Origin: Promerops cafer | Lineage: Eukaryota; Chordata; Aves; Passeriformes; Nectariniidae | Reading direction: 5' to 3' | Length of the DNA stretch: 64,000 nucleotides | NCBI GenBank assembly: GCA_013398275.1 | Contig: VZSE01005880.1 | Location: forward strand, 374,571 to 438,570 | Part shown: positions 36,501-47,478 of the stretch, in pieces | Layout: every line of letters starts with the position of its first letter | Position numbering within the stretch: position 1 is the stretch's first letter | The notes under the pieces: generated by a model | What the model saw: only the letters and a program-made list of their open reading frames with translations | Told to the model about the DNA's origin: nothing | Databases searched by the model: none | Program-made: the position numbers and the translations under genes

Positions 36501-39339
36501 CTTATGAAAGATGGAGTTCAGCACAGTTGTAGATCCATATCTACTCAACTTCTCATTTCAGCACTGCGGATCTTGACTTTAGCATGTGATATAATGAGGG
36601 CAATTTCTTCAACCCAAGCAAATTTATTCAAATCTGAGTTCTGTGAAACCAGTCAGCAGCAGATCTATAGAATTTCACTGCTTTATTAGATCATCTAAGC
36701 ACTTTTACCTTGCAAGGAGGATCTAAAGACAAGGCCATATTTTGCCTTTCTCAAGCCCTCTCTTTGTTGCAGTTACAGACTCAAGAGTACACTATTCTTG
36801 GTATTTTTCTCTCTCTTAATTGATGATTAAATGCCTCGGTGTGCCTGGAAAGCAAGTACTTCTTGAAAGACTTATGAAAAATTTCTTTGCATGAAGGAGG
36901 AATACAATGCTCAGTACAGATCACTGATTTAAACCTTTAACAGGCTAGGCACAGCATGGAGATGCAAATTGCAGAATGCTCAAGTATTGGAAGACCTCTT
37001 CTAAGCTAGCCTGCTTGTGGTGACAAACCACCTGAGTGACATGCAAGGACATCCCTAAGTCTTCCCTAACAGCATGCCAGATCAATGATTGTGAGGAATA
37101 AGCTTTGAGACATCTGGAGACACATCTTTCCTTGCAGCAGTATAGCTCTTGATGTGAAACATGCAGCTAACTTGGAGGTCAAGCAAGAAAAGAGGTTCAG
37201 AGTGATTCTGGTGCCACTTCTAACTTATCTAAAAATAACATATTCAGATTCTAACCATGCCTATTATGTACATTATTGTGAAATTAAATAAGGCCTATTA
37301 CCACTTAAGAAATAGAAATTAATTAATTTCATTAACAAAATGAAAGAGAGAACTAGGTTTTTTTGGGGGGTGGGAAATTTTCTTTGATATTTCAATATGA
37401 CCAATGATGTGCTGCAGTCAGTGCCCTTCTGACTGAGCTGAAATTAGCTGTTCCTTTTATTCCTTTAAATCAATGAATGTGCTCTATTAGCATGATGCAT
37501 ACCTGTGTTCTTAAGCATAATCTGTATTGCCTTGTATTGGCAGCTCTGTGGTGTCTGTGAATTGATTGGATAACTTGAGCCCAACTAGGGCTGCAGTGGT
37601 GCCTATGTTACAAAAACCTCTTTAAAACCCAGGCATTTCAAATCCAACACCCTGTGCTAAAGGACTGAACTGCCTGTAGAAAACAATTTTTGTTGTCTAC
37701 TCCTCTCCAACAGGAGCACCAATGTGCATGTGAGAAGCCTTATGTGTGGGTGTTATGTACTTGTGTAGCTCAGACTCTAAACAGAAGATTTGAGTCTCTG
37801 AAGCCATTATTCTTTCCCTAGAGCTAAATTCATGATATATTTTATGTTTTGGAAATCATAGTGTAAACTAACAGGCTTGGGCAAAGCTGAAGAGAAAAAT
37901 ATAAAAATAGAGAGGAGGCATTTGCAGGGCAAAGACTGAAAAACAGTCTAATCAGATTGAAGCAGACTTTGTTTCCAGTGCTGCATACAGCTAATAAGAT
38001 ATCGTTGTATGCCTTTCTGTACTGGGACTTCATTGCAATGTGTGTGGGTTGCTATTGTGTTTAAAAAATAAGGGAGGCTTGAGGAAAGGCAACAAGGATC
38101 TAATCTTTGAGAAGGTGTGATAGAGGCCACCCCCAGGGAGGACACCAGACCTACTCGGCTCTTTCTCGACTTTGCAGATCAAAGCAGCTCTGTTAAAGTG
38201 GTAAAGAAAACCCTACAGATCCCTGTGCAATGGTGCTCTCTGGTGCTGTAACAGCACCTGCCTGCGTGCTGACACTGGCCATGAGGACCTTTATTCAGAT
38301 TAAGAGATTATTGAGTGGTGCGCAGTTCAGCTCACACTCTTGCAAATGCAACAAATCTTGAAGCTTCTTAGCTCTGGACAAACGAACCTATTACTATTGG
38401 TGGTGCTGTCTGAATTCAATTTCAAAGCTTAATGGGTTTTAGATGTATGTACCAACTGGATTTCAGACAAAAAGGCAAACATCAGAAGTTGAGAGGCTGT
38501 AATATATTAATGTATTAAGGGTATACGGGGCAGTAACATGTTCTGCCAAGTGAGATCCTGCAGCTTCATCGTTACTATAACAGGACTATTTGTAAATTAA
38601 GTTGCACTCTTGGTGAGAGACTAGTTTTAGAGGTTTGTTTTTACTTTTTAACTCTTGGACAAACTTGAAATGTAAATGTAAACTATCAAGGGTTAGGTAT
38701 TCATCTGATTGAGCTCTCTCAGCTCTAAAGTTGGGTCTCAGTATTTGGACAGCACCTCCAAAGGGGTGCCCTGTAACTGTGGCATCTCCCTTTTATCATG
38801 TGCTTGCTCAGGAGGGAAGTGGAATAGGAGGTGTTGTGCAAGATTTCTGGGCAGAGAAGAAACAGGACCCTAAGATAGCTAAGGTCATCTGTCACTCAGT
38901 CAGCATGTTCAAACAAATGTAAATTAAGGTTGAACTTATCCAAAACGGAATAGCTGATCTTATTTGAAAAAAATCGAAGTCTTTATGCTTTGTATCAGGT
39001 TGGCTCAAATTTCTTTTTTTAGGCTTTACTGAAGGAAAGTTGTAGATCTGTGTACCTTTCAAAATATTCCTGCAGAAGATTTTCCTGAAGAAATATTTTT
39101 TTCTACTGAAAAATTCTTCAGCCTTCTCTGTCACTCAAACCTAGCAACCACAGGGCCCTGTAAAAGTGGTCAATTTCTAAGATTGATGAAGTCTAAATAT
39201 ATAATTAGATAAATGGTAGGGGCTAAAAGGAACCACAAAGCAAAGAAATTAATCTGGTAGTTGTCTGTCACATCTTTGTCAGATAAACAAACCACTTCTA
39301 TTTGAAATTTCATGTTGTTTTTACAAATTTCTACATTTG
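33517..39339. other. non-coding unique sequence, no gene seen
   Basis: About 5.8 kb without recognised repeats, apart from a T/G-rich word cluster at about 33945-33972 and A/T simple tracts (33843-33855). Open frames are under 111 codons and unconvincing. A perfect 8-bp hairpin with a one-base loop, GGTGCTGTAACAGCACC, lies at 38242-38258. Confidence 0.55.
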
Positions 39340-39344
39340 ATGTC
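39340..39344. repeat. putative target-site duplication, left
   Basis: ATGTC directly before the LTR start. It matches ATGCC on the right side except for one transition. Confidence 0.6.
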
Positions 39345-39527
39345 TGTGGTGGGTTGACCCTGGTTGGATGCAAGGTGCCCACCAAAGCCACTCTATCACA
39401 CCCATACCCAGCTGGGCAGGGGAGAGAAAAGATAACAAAAGGCTTGTGGGTCAAGACAAGGGCAGGGAGAGATCACTGCAGTTACCATCCCTGGCAAAAC
39501 TGGCTCAGCGTGGGGAATTTAATTGAA

Positions 39528-39533
39528 TTTATT
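39528..39533 (-). promoter_or_regulatory. LTR polyadenylation signal (AATAAA on minus)
   Basis: The plus strand reads TTTATT, giving AATAAA on the minus strand. It is about 180 bp from the minus-strand 3' terminus of the LTR and downstream of the TATA-like word, the order expected for an LTR read on the minus strand. Confidence 0.55.
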
Positions 39534-40130
39534 ACCAGTCAAATCTGAATAGGATAATGAGAAGCAAACCCAAATCTTAAACATGCCTTTCCTCCACCCC
39601 TCCTTTTTTTCCATTCTTAATCTTATCTCCCATTTGTTACCTTTGCCCCACCAGCAGCACAGGAGGATGGGGAATGGGGATTATGGTCAGTTCATCACAT
39701 GTTGTCTCTGCCACTCCTTCCCCCTCAGGGTCCCTCCCAAGGGATGCAGTTCTTCATTAACTGCTCCAGTGTGAGTCCCCCATGGGGTCACCAGTCCTGC
39801 CAGCAAACATGCCCCATCATGGTCTCCGTTCCCCAGGGGTTCTGCCAGGAGCCTGCTCCAGCTCATGCTTCCCACGGGCTCTTTTGGGCATCCACCAGCT
39901 TCCGTGTGGGGCTCCTCCATGGGCTACAGGTGGATCTCTGCTCCACTGTCGACCCCCATGAGCTGCAGGGGCACAGCTGCTTCACCGTGGCCTGCACCAT
40001 GGGCTTCAGGGGAATCTCTGCTCCTTCCACCTTTTTCATGAACCTTGCTGTCTGCAGGGCTGTTCATCTCACGCATTCTCACTTCTCTCCTCTGGCTGCA
40101 ATTTGGTTCTGCACAATAATGTTTTTTCCC

Positions 40131-40144
40131 TTAAATATTTTATC
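40131..40144 (-). promoter_or_regulatory. TATA-like element of the LTR
   Basis: The minus strand reads GATAAAATATTTAA within the LTR, followed by the polyadenylation signal about 600 bp further on. It is a plausible core promoter of the former provirus. Whether it is active is unknown. Confidence 0.4.
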
Positions 40145-40318
40145 CCAGAGGTGCTACTGCTGTCACTGTTGGGCTCGGCCCTGGGCAGAAGCAGGTCTCC
40201 CTTGGAGCCGGCTGGTGTTGGCTCTGTTTGACCAAGGGGGAGCTTCTGGCAGCTTCTCACAAAAGCCACCCCTGTAGCCCCCCCGTTTCCAAAACCTTGC
40301 CATGTAAGCCCAAATACA

Positions 40319-40323
40319 ATGCC
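40319..40323. repeat. putative target-site duplication, right
   Basis: ATGCC directly after the LTR end. It matches the left flank ATGTC at four of five bases. Confidence 0.6.
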
Positions 40324-43300
40324 AAAGCTTTTGGGCCTGAACCAAACCCCAAACTCTTCAAAGCTTGCTTACAAGCAAAGCAGAGATGGAAAAGACAGAG
40401 CAAGCCTGAGTACCTCTGATTGAAGAGCCTAGGGTGACAAACATTTTAGAGAAGTCTGTGTGTAGGTCAGGATGTCCCATACCAGTGCCCCAAACAGCCA
40501 CACTGCAATAGTCTAGGTAGCATAGCCCAGTGAAGGCTGAAGGGCAGCACAGAGGACCAAGCTGAATTGCTCTTCTCATGCTGGGATGAACTGGCCTTAT
40601 AGAGACCTGTGAATGGTAATACTGCCTAGAAGGCTGAAACTGCAGCTATTTTGATTTGATGTAGCTGAGTGAAATAGATTGTGGAAGACATCTGCTTTGG
40701 AAATGTATCTGGCTCAATAAATAACATTTACATGACTCTTCCAGGAAATACTGCTGTGACATTTACTGTTTGTTGGTTTTTTTTTTTTTTTAACCTGTAT
40801 CCTTACTTAACCTTTTTTGAGACTGAGATATCAGCTGCTTCAGAGAGATAGCTGATACTTGCCTTTCCTCCTCTGAGCAGTGGTTTTATTTTTATCATGA
40901 GTGCTACAGAAGGACATATGGCATTACACAGACGTTTCCAGATAGTTACTCAAAGGGATTGATAATTTGATCCCTGATCCTACACTGAGTTTTTCAAGAG
41001 CCATCCATTGAATCTTGCAGAGCCACAGCAAAGAGAATAAAGTGCCCTGAGGTTTTAGGGTTTAAGTACACGTAGTACAACAAGGGAAAACAAGAATAGG
41101 AAATACAGCCCACATTTAGCCCCCACCAAAGGACCTGAGCAGATGAGAAAAAAACAGCAGTAAGTGTGTATGAAATGCTTATTGTTACCTTGGCATCTTT
41201 TTACTCCTTTGTTTAAACAGAACACATACATAACACAAATTAATTCATTTGTAGGCTAAAATCTAGAAAGAGTGGGATAAAGAGCCTTGTCAAGATGAAT
41301 AGTAGAAAGATTTCCAGCAATAAAATGAGAATCCAAAGGTCTGGGTTTGGGATTTTATCTACGTATCGTGAAAAATGAAAATTCACATAAATTTTAGTGT
41401 TGCTTTTTCACACTATTTTGGCAGTGATCTTGACATTTTAATTGAGTCATGGAAGTGTATAATTATTCTGTATGCTTTTTGGTTTTTTTTGTTTAATGTA
41501 AACTATTTGACATAACCGTTGACAGTATGGCATCCTTAAGAAGAAAAATACGGGCTACAAATAAGAACCCTAAATTAAATGTAGTGATCATTTAAGGGAG
41601 TCTTGCTCATGATTTTTTGCCACATGAACCTGTTACAGTTACCTGCAGAATGCTATTCCCTGCTTTCTTATCATCTTTAGAACTATTGTTTTATTCCTCC
41701 CTTCACAGCTTCTGGTTGGCTCTTTTCCTGTCTTTTCCGTTGTGTTTGCTAGAGTGCATGCCCTTACCTGTCAGTGACTTGTTAAAACTATCCTCCGTGA
41801 GGTTCTGGTGTCACTGCCATTGAGAAAAACCTTCAGTATAAGAGAAGAGCCCATCAGCCTCAATGCACATTTCCAAGACTTACTGGTATGAACAGACATC
41901 TGACATCCTTAAGACTTCTTAGACCTTTATAGCCTTTCCGTCTTCTCTGGTTGCATGTTTCCCATTAATATCAGCTATTTTGTGCTGCTTCTAGGCTATG
42001 TGTGACCTTCCTATGCTACCTCGATCTCTTCTGAGCAGAAATTCTCCTTCTGCAAAAGGCTGATATTCAAATCACATCCAAATGACAATGATGACAACTT
42101 GATATCATCATAACAGCAAAGTGAACCATTCCATACGTCTTTGTGTGCTCAATACGGGCACGAGCAGGATACACACTCAGCTATTGCTGTTCATGTGGTA
42201 AAGGTATGTTAAAATTGAGCATGGGAATCTTTTTTGTGATAGTGATTTTTGTTATCATGCTTGGAATTGCACAACATGTTGGTTTAACTCTCACCAGTAT
42301 TCTTTATTCCCTTCTGTTCATTTACACAAACCTACTCCTGGCAAATAATTTTGTGGATTTTAACCACTTCATGATTTTCTCTCCTTTCACCCAATACCCT
42401 TTCCCCTTCCTTCCCACATCTTTCCTTTTATTATTTCAGTAAGTGAAAATATCATGTGGAGATACGTTATGTGGTCAGATAAGTTATCCTGCTTTGTCAG
42501 TGAAGAACCAGAAGTGGTTGATGAGCATAGACTGTGTTAGGACGAAATCATACCAAGAGAACATGTGCTTACATTTCTTAAACTTGTCATTAGAGGTCTG
42601 AGGTTTAGTAGCCTTCTATCATGTGGTGCCTCTGAATCTGTGAGGGAACTGGGGGAAAGATGCATAGGAAGATTCCTTTATTTGTAAGCTTCAGACTTAC
42701 TCCAGGTCAGCAGTGCAGAAAACCTGCTGGTTTTAGGGCTTATACAGGAGAAAGATCACACCCTGTCTTGTTCTTTCTGGACAGAAATGGCTGGGATTAG
42801 ATTTGCCACGAGTGGCATCCCTGGTCTCTTTTAAAAGTTGGGCTAAATGTCAATGGACATGTGAAATGAATGGTATCCTTTTTACCTTTGTGTCTGTTTC
42901 AGTTACAAGTTGCCTGTATACTTTGCACATGTACCACAAATAACTTGTATTTCCTGCCATGGATGAGTAAAAGAAGGCAGGTCCTAGAACTGCCTACCCA
43001 GATCTTTGGGCAGTGTTAATTTGGGAGGAATGGTCAGAGAGAAGGGTGTTTTGTAAACAGTTTAGTCTGTAATCTGGTCCCTACTTATTCCAAGGTGCAT
43101 CAGTCACACCTGAGCAAATGCAGAGAAAATGTTTTCAGTTATCCTGATTGTTAGATTGATTATCTCTCAGCAGCTCCTGAGTCATGAGGTCAGTGGTTGC
43201 TGTATTTGGAAAAAGCAGTGAGGGGAAGGCTGATGGTATGTGAGCAATGAAGCAGCATTTGCAGAAAAAGCAGTGGCAAGTGACGTCGTGGGTATCTTCC

Positions 43301-45597
43301 CTAAACATAAACAGACAGCATTGTTTGTGTTGTGATTAAAACTGACTACTTCCCCTGTACCCTTTCCCTTCTCCTGCTTCTCCCTCCAGTTTCCTTGAAA
43401 AAATATTCCATTCATCACAACTAGAATTTTCTGAACCTGTTCTGATCAAACTTACCAAGAACATTTTCAAAACTAGGATTATTTGTAAAGGAGGGTTTGC
43501 AAGAATTGACTAGAATAATTATTTGAGTTTTGCATGCTCAATGCATATGATAATATGTGTTGACTAATTTAGAGAAGTTTCCCCCACCACTTTTCCTCTC
43601 ATTTTTAAAGGTCTAGTATCATCCACTTCTAAAAATTCTCAAAAAATGGCCTTGCAATGCCAAGAAAATTTTCCTCTCTGATCTGGTTGAAACTGGAAAT
43701 CCTGAAAGAATGTAATATGTGACGTAGACTGAACAATGCTCTCATGGGATGTGATATTTTCAAGCTGCTTGTTCTGTGTGCAGCTAATCCATTTCCATTG
43801 GCACCATGGCTGCAGATTAAGCAGGGTCCATCTGCACACACATGTTACCTTTTATAGGGCAGAAATAGTCCTGTGGGACTGACAACCTTCTCATTTGCTG
43901 CTCTGGCCCATATAACTCTGAGTCACAAATCCATGTGAATGGATATTACTCATTTGGAAGACTCAGCTTTTATGGAAGTTAATGGAAACTATATTTAAAA
44001 ATCCCCATACTTTTATTTCTTTTGTGGTGAAGCATCCTATATCATTAGCTTTCAACCTGTATTAGTCCAATAAAGGCAATTAGTTTTCCCCATGACAGAA
44101 AGCCTGTTCTGTACTTGGCAACTGCCCTTGGAGCATATCCTTGGAGCAGATGGCTGCTTGCCTGCCAAATAAGACACAAATTAGATTTCCAGATGATTGA
44201 GTGACGGTGGCAGGAAAGCAGCCACTCATCTTAACTCCTCCTCTATTGCAAATCCAGTTAATCAGTGAGAACATAACCACTCACTGCTGGGGCATGTGTT
44301 CTGCAGGGAAAACCTATCTGTGTGTGCATGGGCCCCGCAGGGACCAGGTGGGATAAGCTAAAGGGAAATGTTTTGCTCTCTTAAATATTTATTTATAATG
44401 AATAGCAAATCTGTCTCCTACACAAGTGAATTGCCAAGCCTTATTTAGTCCATAAAGAAGGCAATAAATTAGTATCAATGGTCCCCATATGTATCTCTGT
44501 CAAAGTCCTGCACTGTCTTGTAACTAGGCTGAGCTTCCATGCAGCAGGAGGACAACTGTGGAGCTGTATTTTGTGGCAGATCTAATTATGATCAACTTTT
44601 AGGTGCAAACACCATTTCCCCATTAGCTGCATCTGTGTATCTATCAAATGGGAGTGCGCTCTGCTTGGCCCAGGAGGATGGGCAGCAGCCTCATGTACTG
44701 CTTCTTTCTGTGTTCAAAATAAGACACAATTTTATATTTGAACATGGTTGTTTCAGTATAGTCAAAGGTAAGCAGGTGATTGCTGACAGGTAAAGATGAC
44801 AGCTGGACAAAGCACTTTAGTTCCATTCCAAAACCCTTGGAAACAACCACAGACTCACCATGCACCTATGAAGTGGAGCCAAGTTACATTTGGAACCTCA
44901 TGTTCTAGCTAGATAACTGGCAAAAAAAGAATAGTGAAAACAAAATAGCTTTGGAAAAAGACTTGAGGGAATAAATAAAAATATTTTTCTCACAGTGGAA
45001 AAATAAATTCAGTAGGGCCACTAGTATGCTAGGCTACAAAAATGCGTTTCTGATAAAGTTAAGTTATGCTGGTACCATTGTGAAGGGAATCTGGCTTAGC
45101 ACAGAAGTCAGGGACCAGACCTGCAGCTGATGCAAGAACATGTGGTCTCTACTGAAGTCCAGGAGGCTACACTTATCTGCAAAAATGTAAAGAACTGGCT
45201 CAAGGACAACTACAGTCTAGGGACTTCTTATGCTCTTTCATATTTCATTTGCTCTTCCACAAAATGCAGGTTTTTCTGTGTCTTTGTCTTCTCTTCCTTT
45301 CATACAAATAGTGGAAAGATTTGTAAACCTACAATAATTTAATTTGTCAAATTTTTAATACTGTTTTCTCTGAGACATAATTCTTTTTACTTGGTGTATC
45401 AATGATTACATAGATGTAAAACCAACTATATTAGTGTTTCTGTGAGGCAAAAAGTAAAATATTTGTTCTGGCTCTATTTTCAGATTGTTTGTCAATTTTC
45501 TACCCTTTATTAAAAATGCATTGCCTTCTGCAGCTGTCCTTCAACCTAAAGAGACTTAGTTAAAGAAATACATAGAGTTATTTAATTTTTAAAGAAG
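40324..45597. other. non-coding unique sequence, no gene seen
   Basis: No recognised repeats except a T tract at 40777-40791. A long pyrimidine tract ending in TTATTTCAG (42365-42440) looks like a 3' splice site. The following ~100 bp has one open frame of about 32 codons, but nothing identifiable. An AT-rich enhancer-like block lies at about 44375-44490. Confidence 0.55.
40777..40791. repeat. poly-T tract
   Basis: Fifteen consecutive T after TGTTTGTTGG. It is a simple homopolymer. Confidence 0.9.
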
Positions 45598-45918
45598 AAA
45601 TGTAGAGAGGATGAAGCCAGAGTCGGCACAAAGCTTTTCAGCAGGGTCAGCAACACTCAGGTTTGCCATCCCAAGGGCAGCTGGGGAATGGGGTGCTCAG
45701 GCTGGCTGCAGCAGAGGCAGGGAGGACTCGGAAGTGCTCAGGTTGGATGCAGGATCTGGGCACAGAGAAGGACAGCTGGAAGACCACAGGAGTTTTTCTC
45801 AGGAGACAGAGTTATGAGATTACAGCATCTAGGAATTTGCAAAGCCCAGGGCAGAGGGGCTGGAATGAGATGACCTCTAAGGTTCCTTCCAACCCCAACT
45901 GTTCAAGGATTTTATTGG
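45598..45918 (+). mobile_element. CR1 LINE, 3' end fragment, sense
   Basis: Sense-strand CR1 tail. AGGATGAAGCCAGAGTCGGC with TTTTCAGCAGGGTCAGCAAC (45608-45655) matches the CR1 word that encodes the ...GAGCCAGACTC...TTTTCAGTGG-type block. The end GGCTGGAATGAGATGACCTC followed by TAAGGTTCCTTCCAACCCCA (45860-45898) is the characteristic CR1 3' terminal region. The middle is highly diverged or rearranged. The overlapping plus-strand open frames 45611-45944 are by-products. Confidence 0.85.
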
Positions 45919-46922
45919 TAAGTCAAATTTTTAATAGTAGCTAGTATGGAATTTGATGAGGAGGAGCGAGCAGGAAGGTCTGTGAGGTTTACAGTGTTGT
46001 GGGGGTTCTCCTTTTCTCCACACTTTTTGCTTCCCTGCAAAGACAGATTGTATGATGAAGTTCCAAAGAGAGCCTTGGAAAATCAACCAGGTTTTCTTTT
46101 CCTGCTGGTGCTCAGCATGGGGCTACAAATGGGGCAGCAACAATCCCTACCACTGCTCTGGGGCTGCCTTAAATATCCCTCAGAAAAGCAGAGCTGTGTC
46201 AGCAAGAGACCTGTTGTGACAGTCACAGAATAATCCCACAGTGTCAAGGCAGGGTGACTTGCCACCCCAGGCCACATCATATTTTCTGAGTATAGGTTCT
46301 CTGGAGGAAACTTCAAAGTTTGGCTGTGCTCTGAAAAGAAGCTAGAAGGGCTTTTAAGTTTCCATGTCTCTTATTCCCCCAAAAATGTGCTCAGTTTAGA
46401 AGTAAAAGAAGGTTCATTGTCCTGCTGTTTCTTTGAATGTTCAAGCTGAACCTTTTCTCTGGCTTCCACCTGTTACAAAGGCATACTGCCCTAGATTTAG
46501 ACCCTCTAAAGGTATGTGTACATTGGTGGAACAGCTATGAGGTTTTCTCTTAGTTTAATCTAATTTTTGTTTATGTTAAAAGCTTGAAGTAGATGAAGCT
46601 GTTACCAGTTCAGGTGCCTTTAGTTAGCTGAGTGAAATCCACAGATTGTCCAGTGTTAATTTTTAATAGTTCTTCTGTGGAAAATATATGTTGCCATCAA
46701 TGCACTAGAGATTTAGAAGAAACTTAAAAACTCTGATACTCTGAAAAGACACCTTTTTTTGCTAGTAAAAGCAACAGCAGCGGTACACCAGTGTCACTCC
46801 ATTGCCTGAAAGCAAACAGCCATATTGATTTAAGGGGAAAAAGAAGTCACTCTAATTTACCTCTCTTAGCTGTATTGGCTTTGAATTGGTATCACAATAG
46901 AAGCCAGTGGTAGCCTTAAATG

Positions 46923-46980
46923 AATAAGCCTAAAAATCACTAAAATCAGTGCACTGAAATCAATAAGCCTAATAGTCACT
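46923..46980 (+). repeat. 39-bp period imperfect direct repeat
   Basis: AATAAGCCTAAAAATCACT (46923-46941) recurs as AATAAGCCTAATAGTCACT (46962-46980), with two mismatches. Confidence 0.8.
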
Positions 46981-47420
46981 ACACAAAGAAAATACATCTA
47001 GAAGCTAAGCCTGTGTCCTCAGAGAATCATGTTCAGCTTGGAAATATTAGTGGATATTTTTCCTATTTTGCAAGGTTGGTAGGAGGTTATTTGGTTTTGG
47101 TTTTTATTGGTTGATGGACAAATGGAGACATAAACAGTAGAAGACACATCTGTTGTAGTGCATTGTCTGTGGCACAGGTACTACTCAAATTAAATCTTCT
47201 GGAATTTTTATTTTTACCTTGCCATAGCATCTCTAGCATCTAAGGCCTGAAATAGGAAATGCCCTGGCATATGCATCAGTATGTGCATTTCTATACACTG
47301 CCAAAAGAATCTGTCTTGGGAGCAGCATACAGGCAATATGTAGACAAGAAAAGGAAATTATTCAGCAGAGCTACTTTTCAGAAATCCTGTGGAACCTTTC
47401 ATCTCCCATGAACTTTATTT

Positions 47421-47478
47421 CATTCATTCATTCATTCATTCATTCATTCATTCATTCATTCATTCATTCATTCATTCA
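47421..47478 (+). repeat. (CATT)14.5 tetranucleotide microsatellite
   Basis: Fourteen perfect CATT units and a partial one, without interruption, followed by CTCTTTCATTTT. Its length and purity suggest a highly polymorphic locus. Confidence 0.98.

Larger units (their letters stand above)
39345..40318 (-). mobile_element. solo LTR of an avian endogenous retrovirus, probably minus orientation
   Basis: Begins TGTGGTGGGTTGACCCTGG and ends CCCAAATACA, giving the TG...CA termini of an LTR. The flanks ATGTC (39340-39344) and ATGCC (40319-40323) match at four of five bases, consistent with a 5-bp target-site duplication as in ERVL-like elements. The sequence resembles an LTR family I know to be common in birds, but I do not assign a family name. 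On the minus strand a TATA-like word (40131-40144) precedes an AATAAA polyadenylation signal (39528-39533), followed by ~180 bp up to the terminus. That order fits U3-R-U5 on the minus strand. No gag, pol or env lies beside it, so it is a recombination-derived solo LTR. The 192-codon plus-strand open frame 39699-40277 is a by-product. Confidence 0.88.

Noticed and set aside
39699..40277. 192-codon plus-strand open frame, the longest in the window
   Set aside because: It lies wholly inside the solo LTR and on the strand opposite to the likely LTR sense. It is open because the LTR is GC-rich.
46210..46260. TCACAGAATAATCCCAC looked like an antisense CR1 end
   Set aside because: The following CR1 blocks (GGAAGGGACC, CCAACCCC) are absent, so the match is limited to a short common word.
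47421..47478. Regular repeat considered as a CRISPR-like array
   Set aside because: It is a pure tetranucleotide microsatellite with no spacers, in vertebrate DNA.
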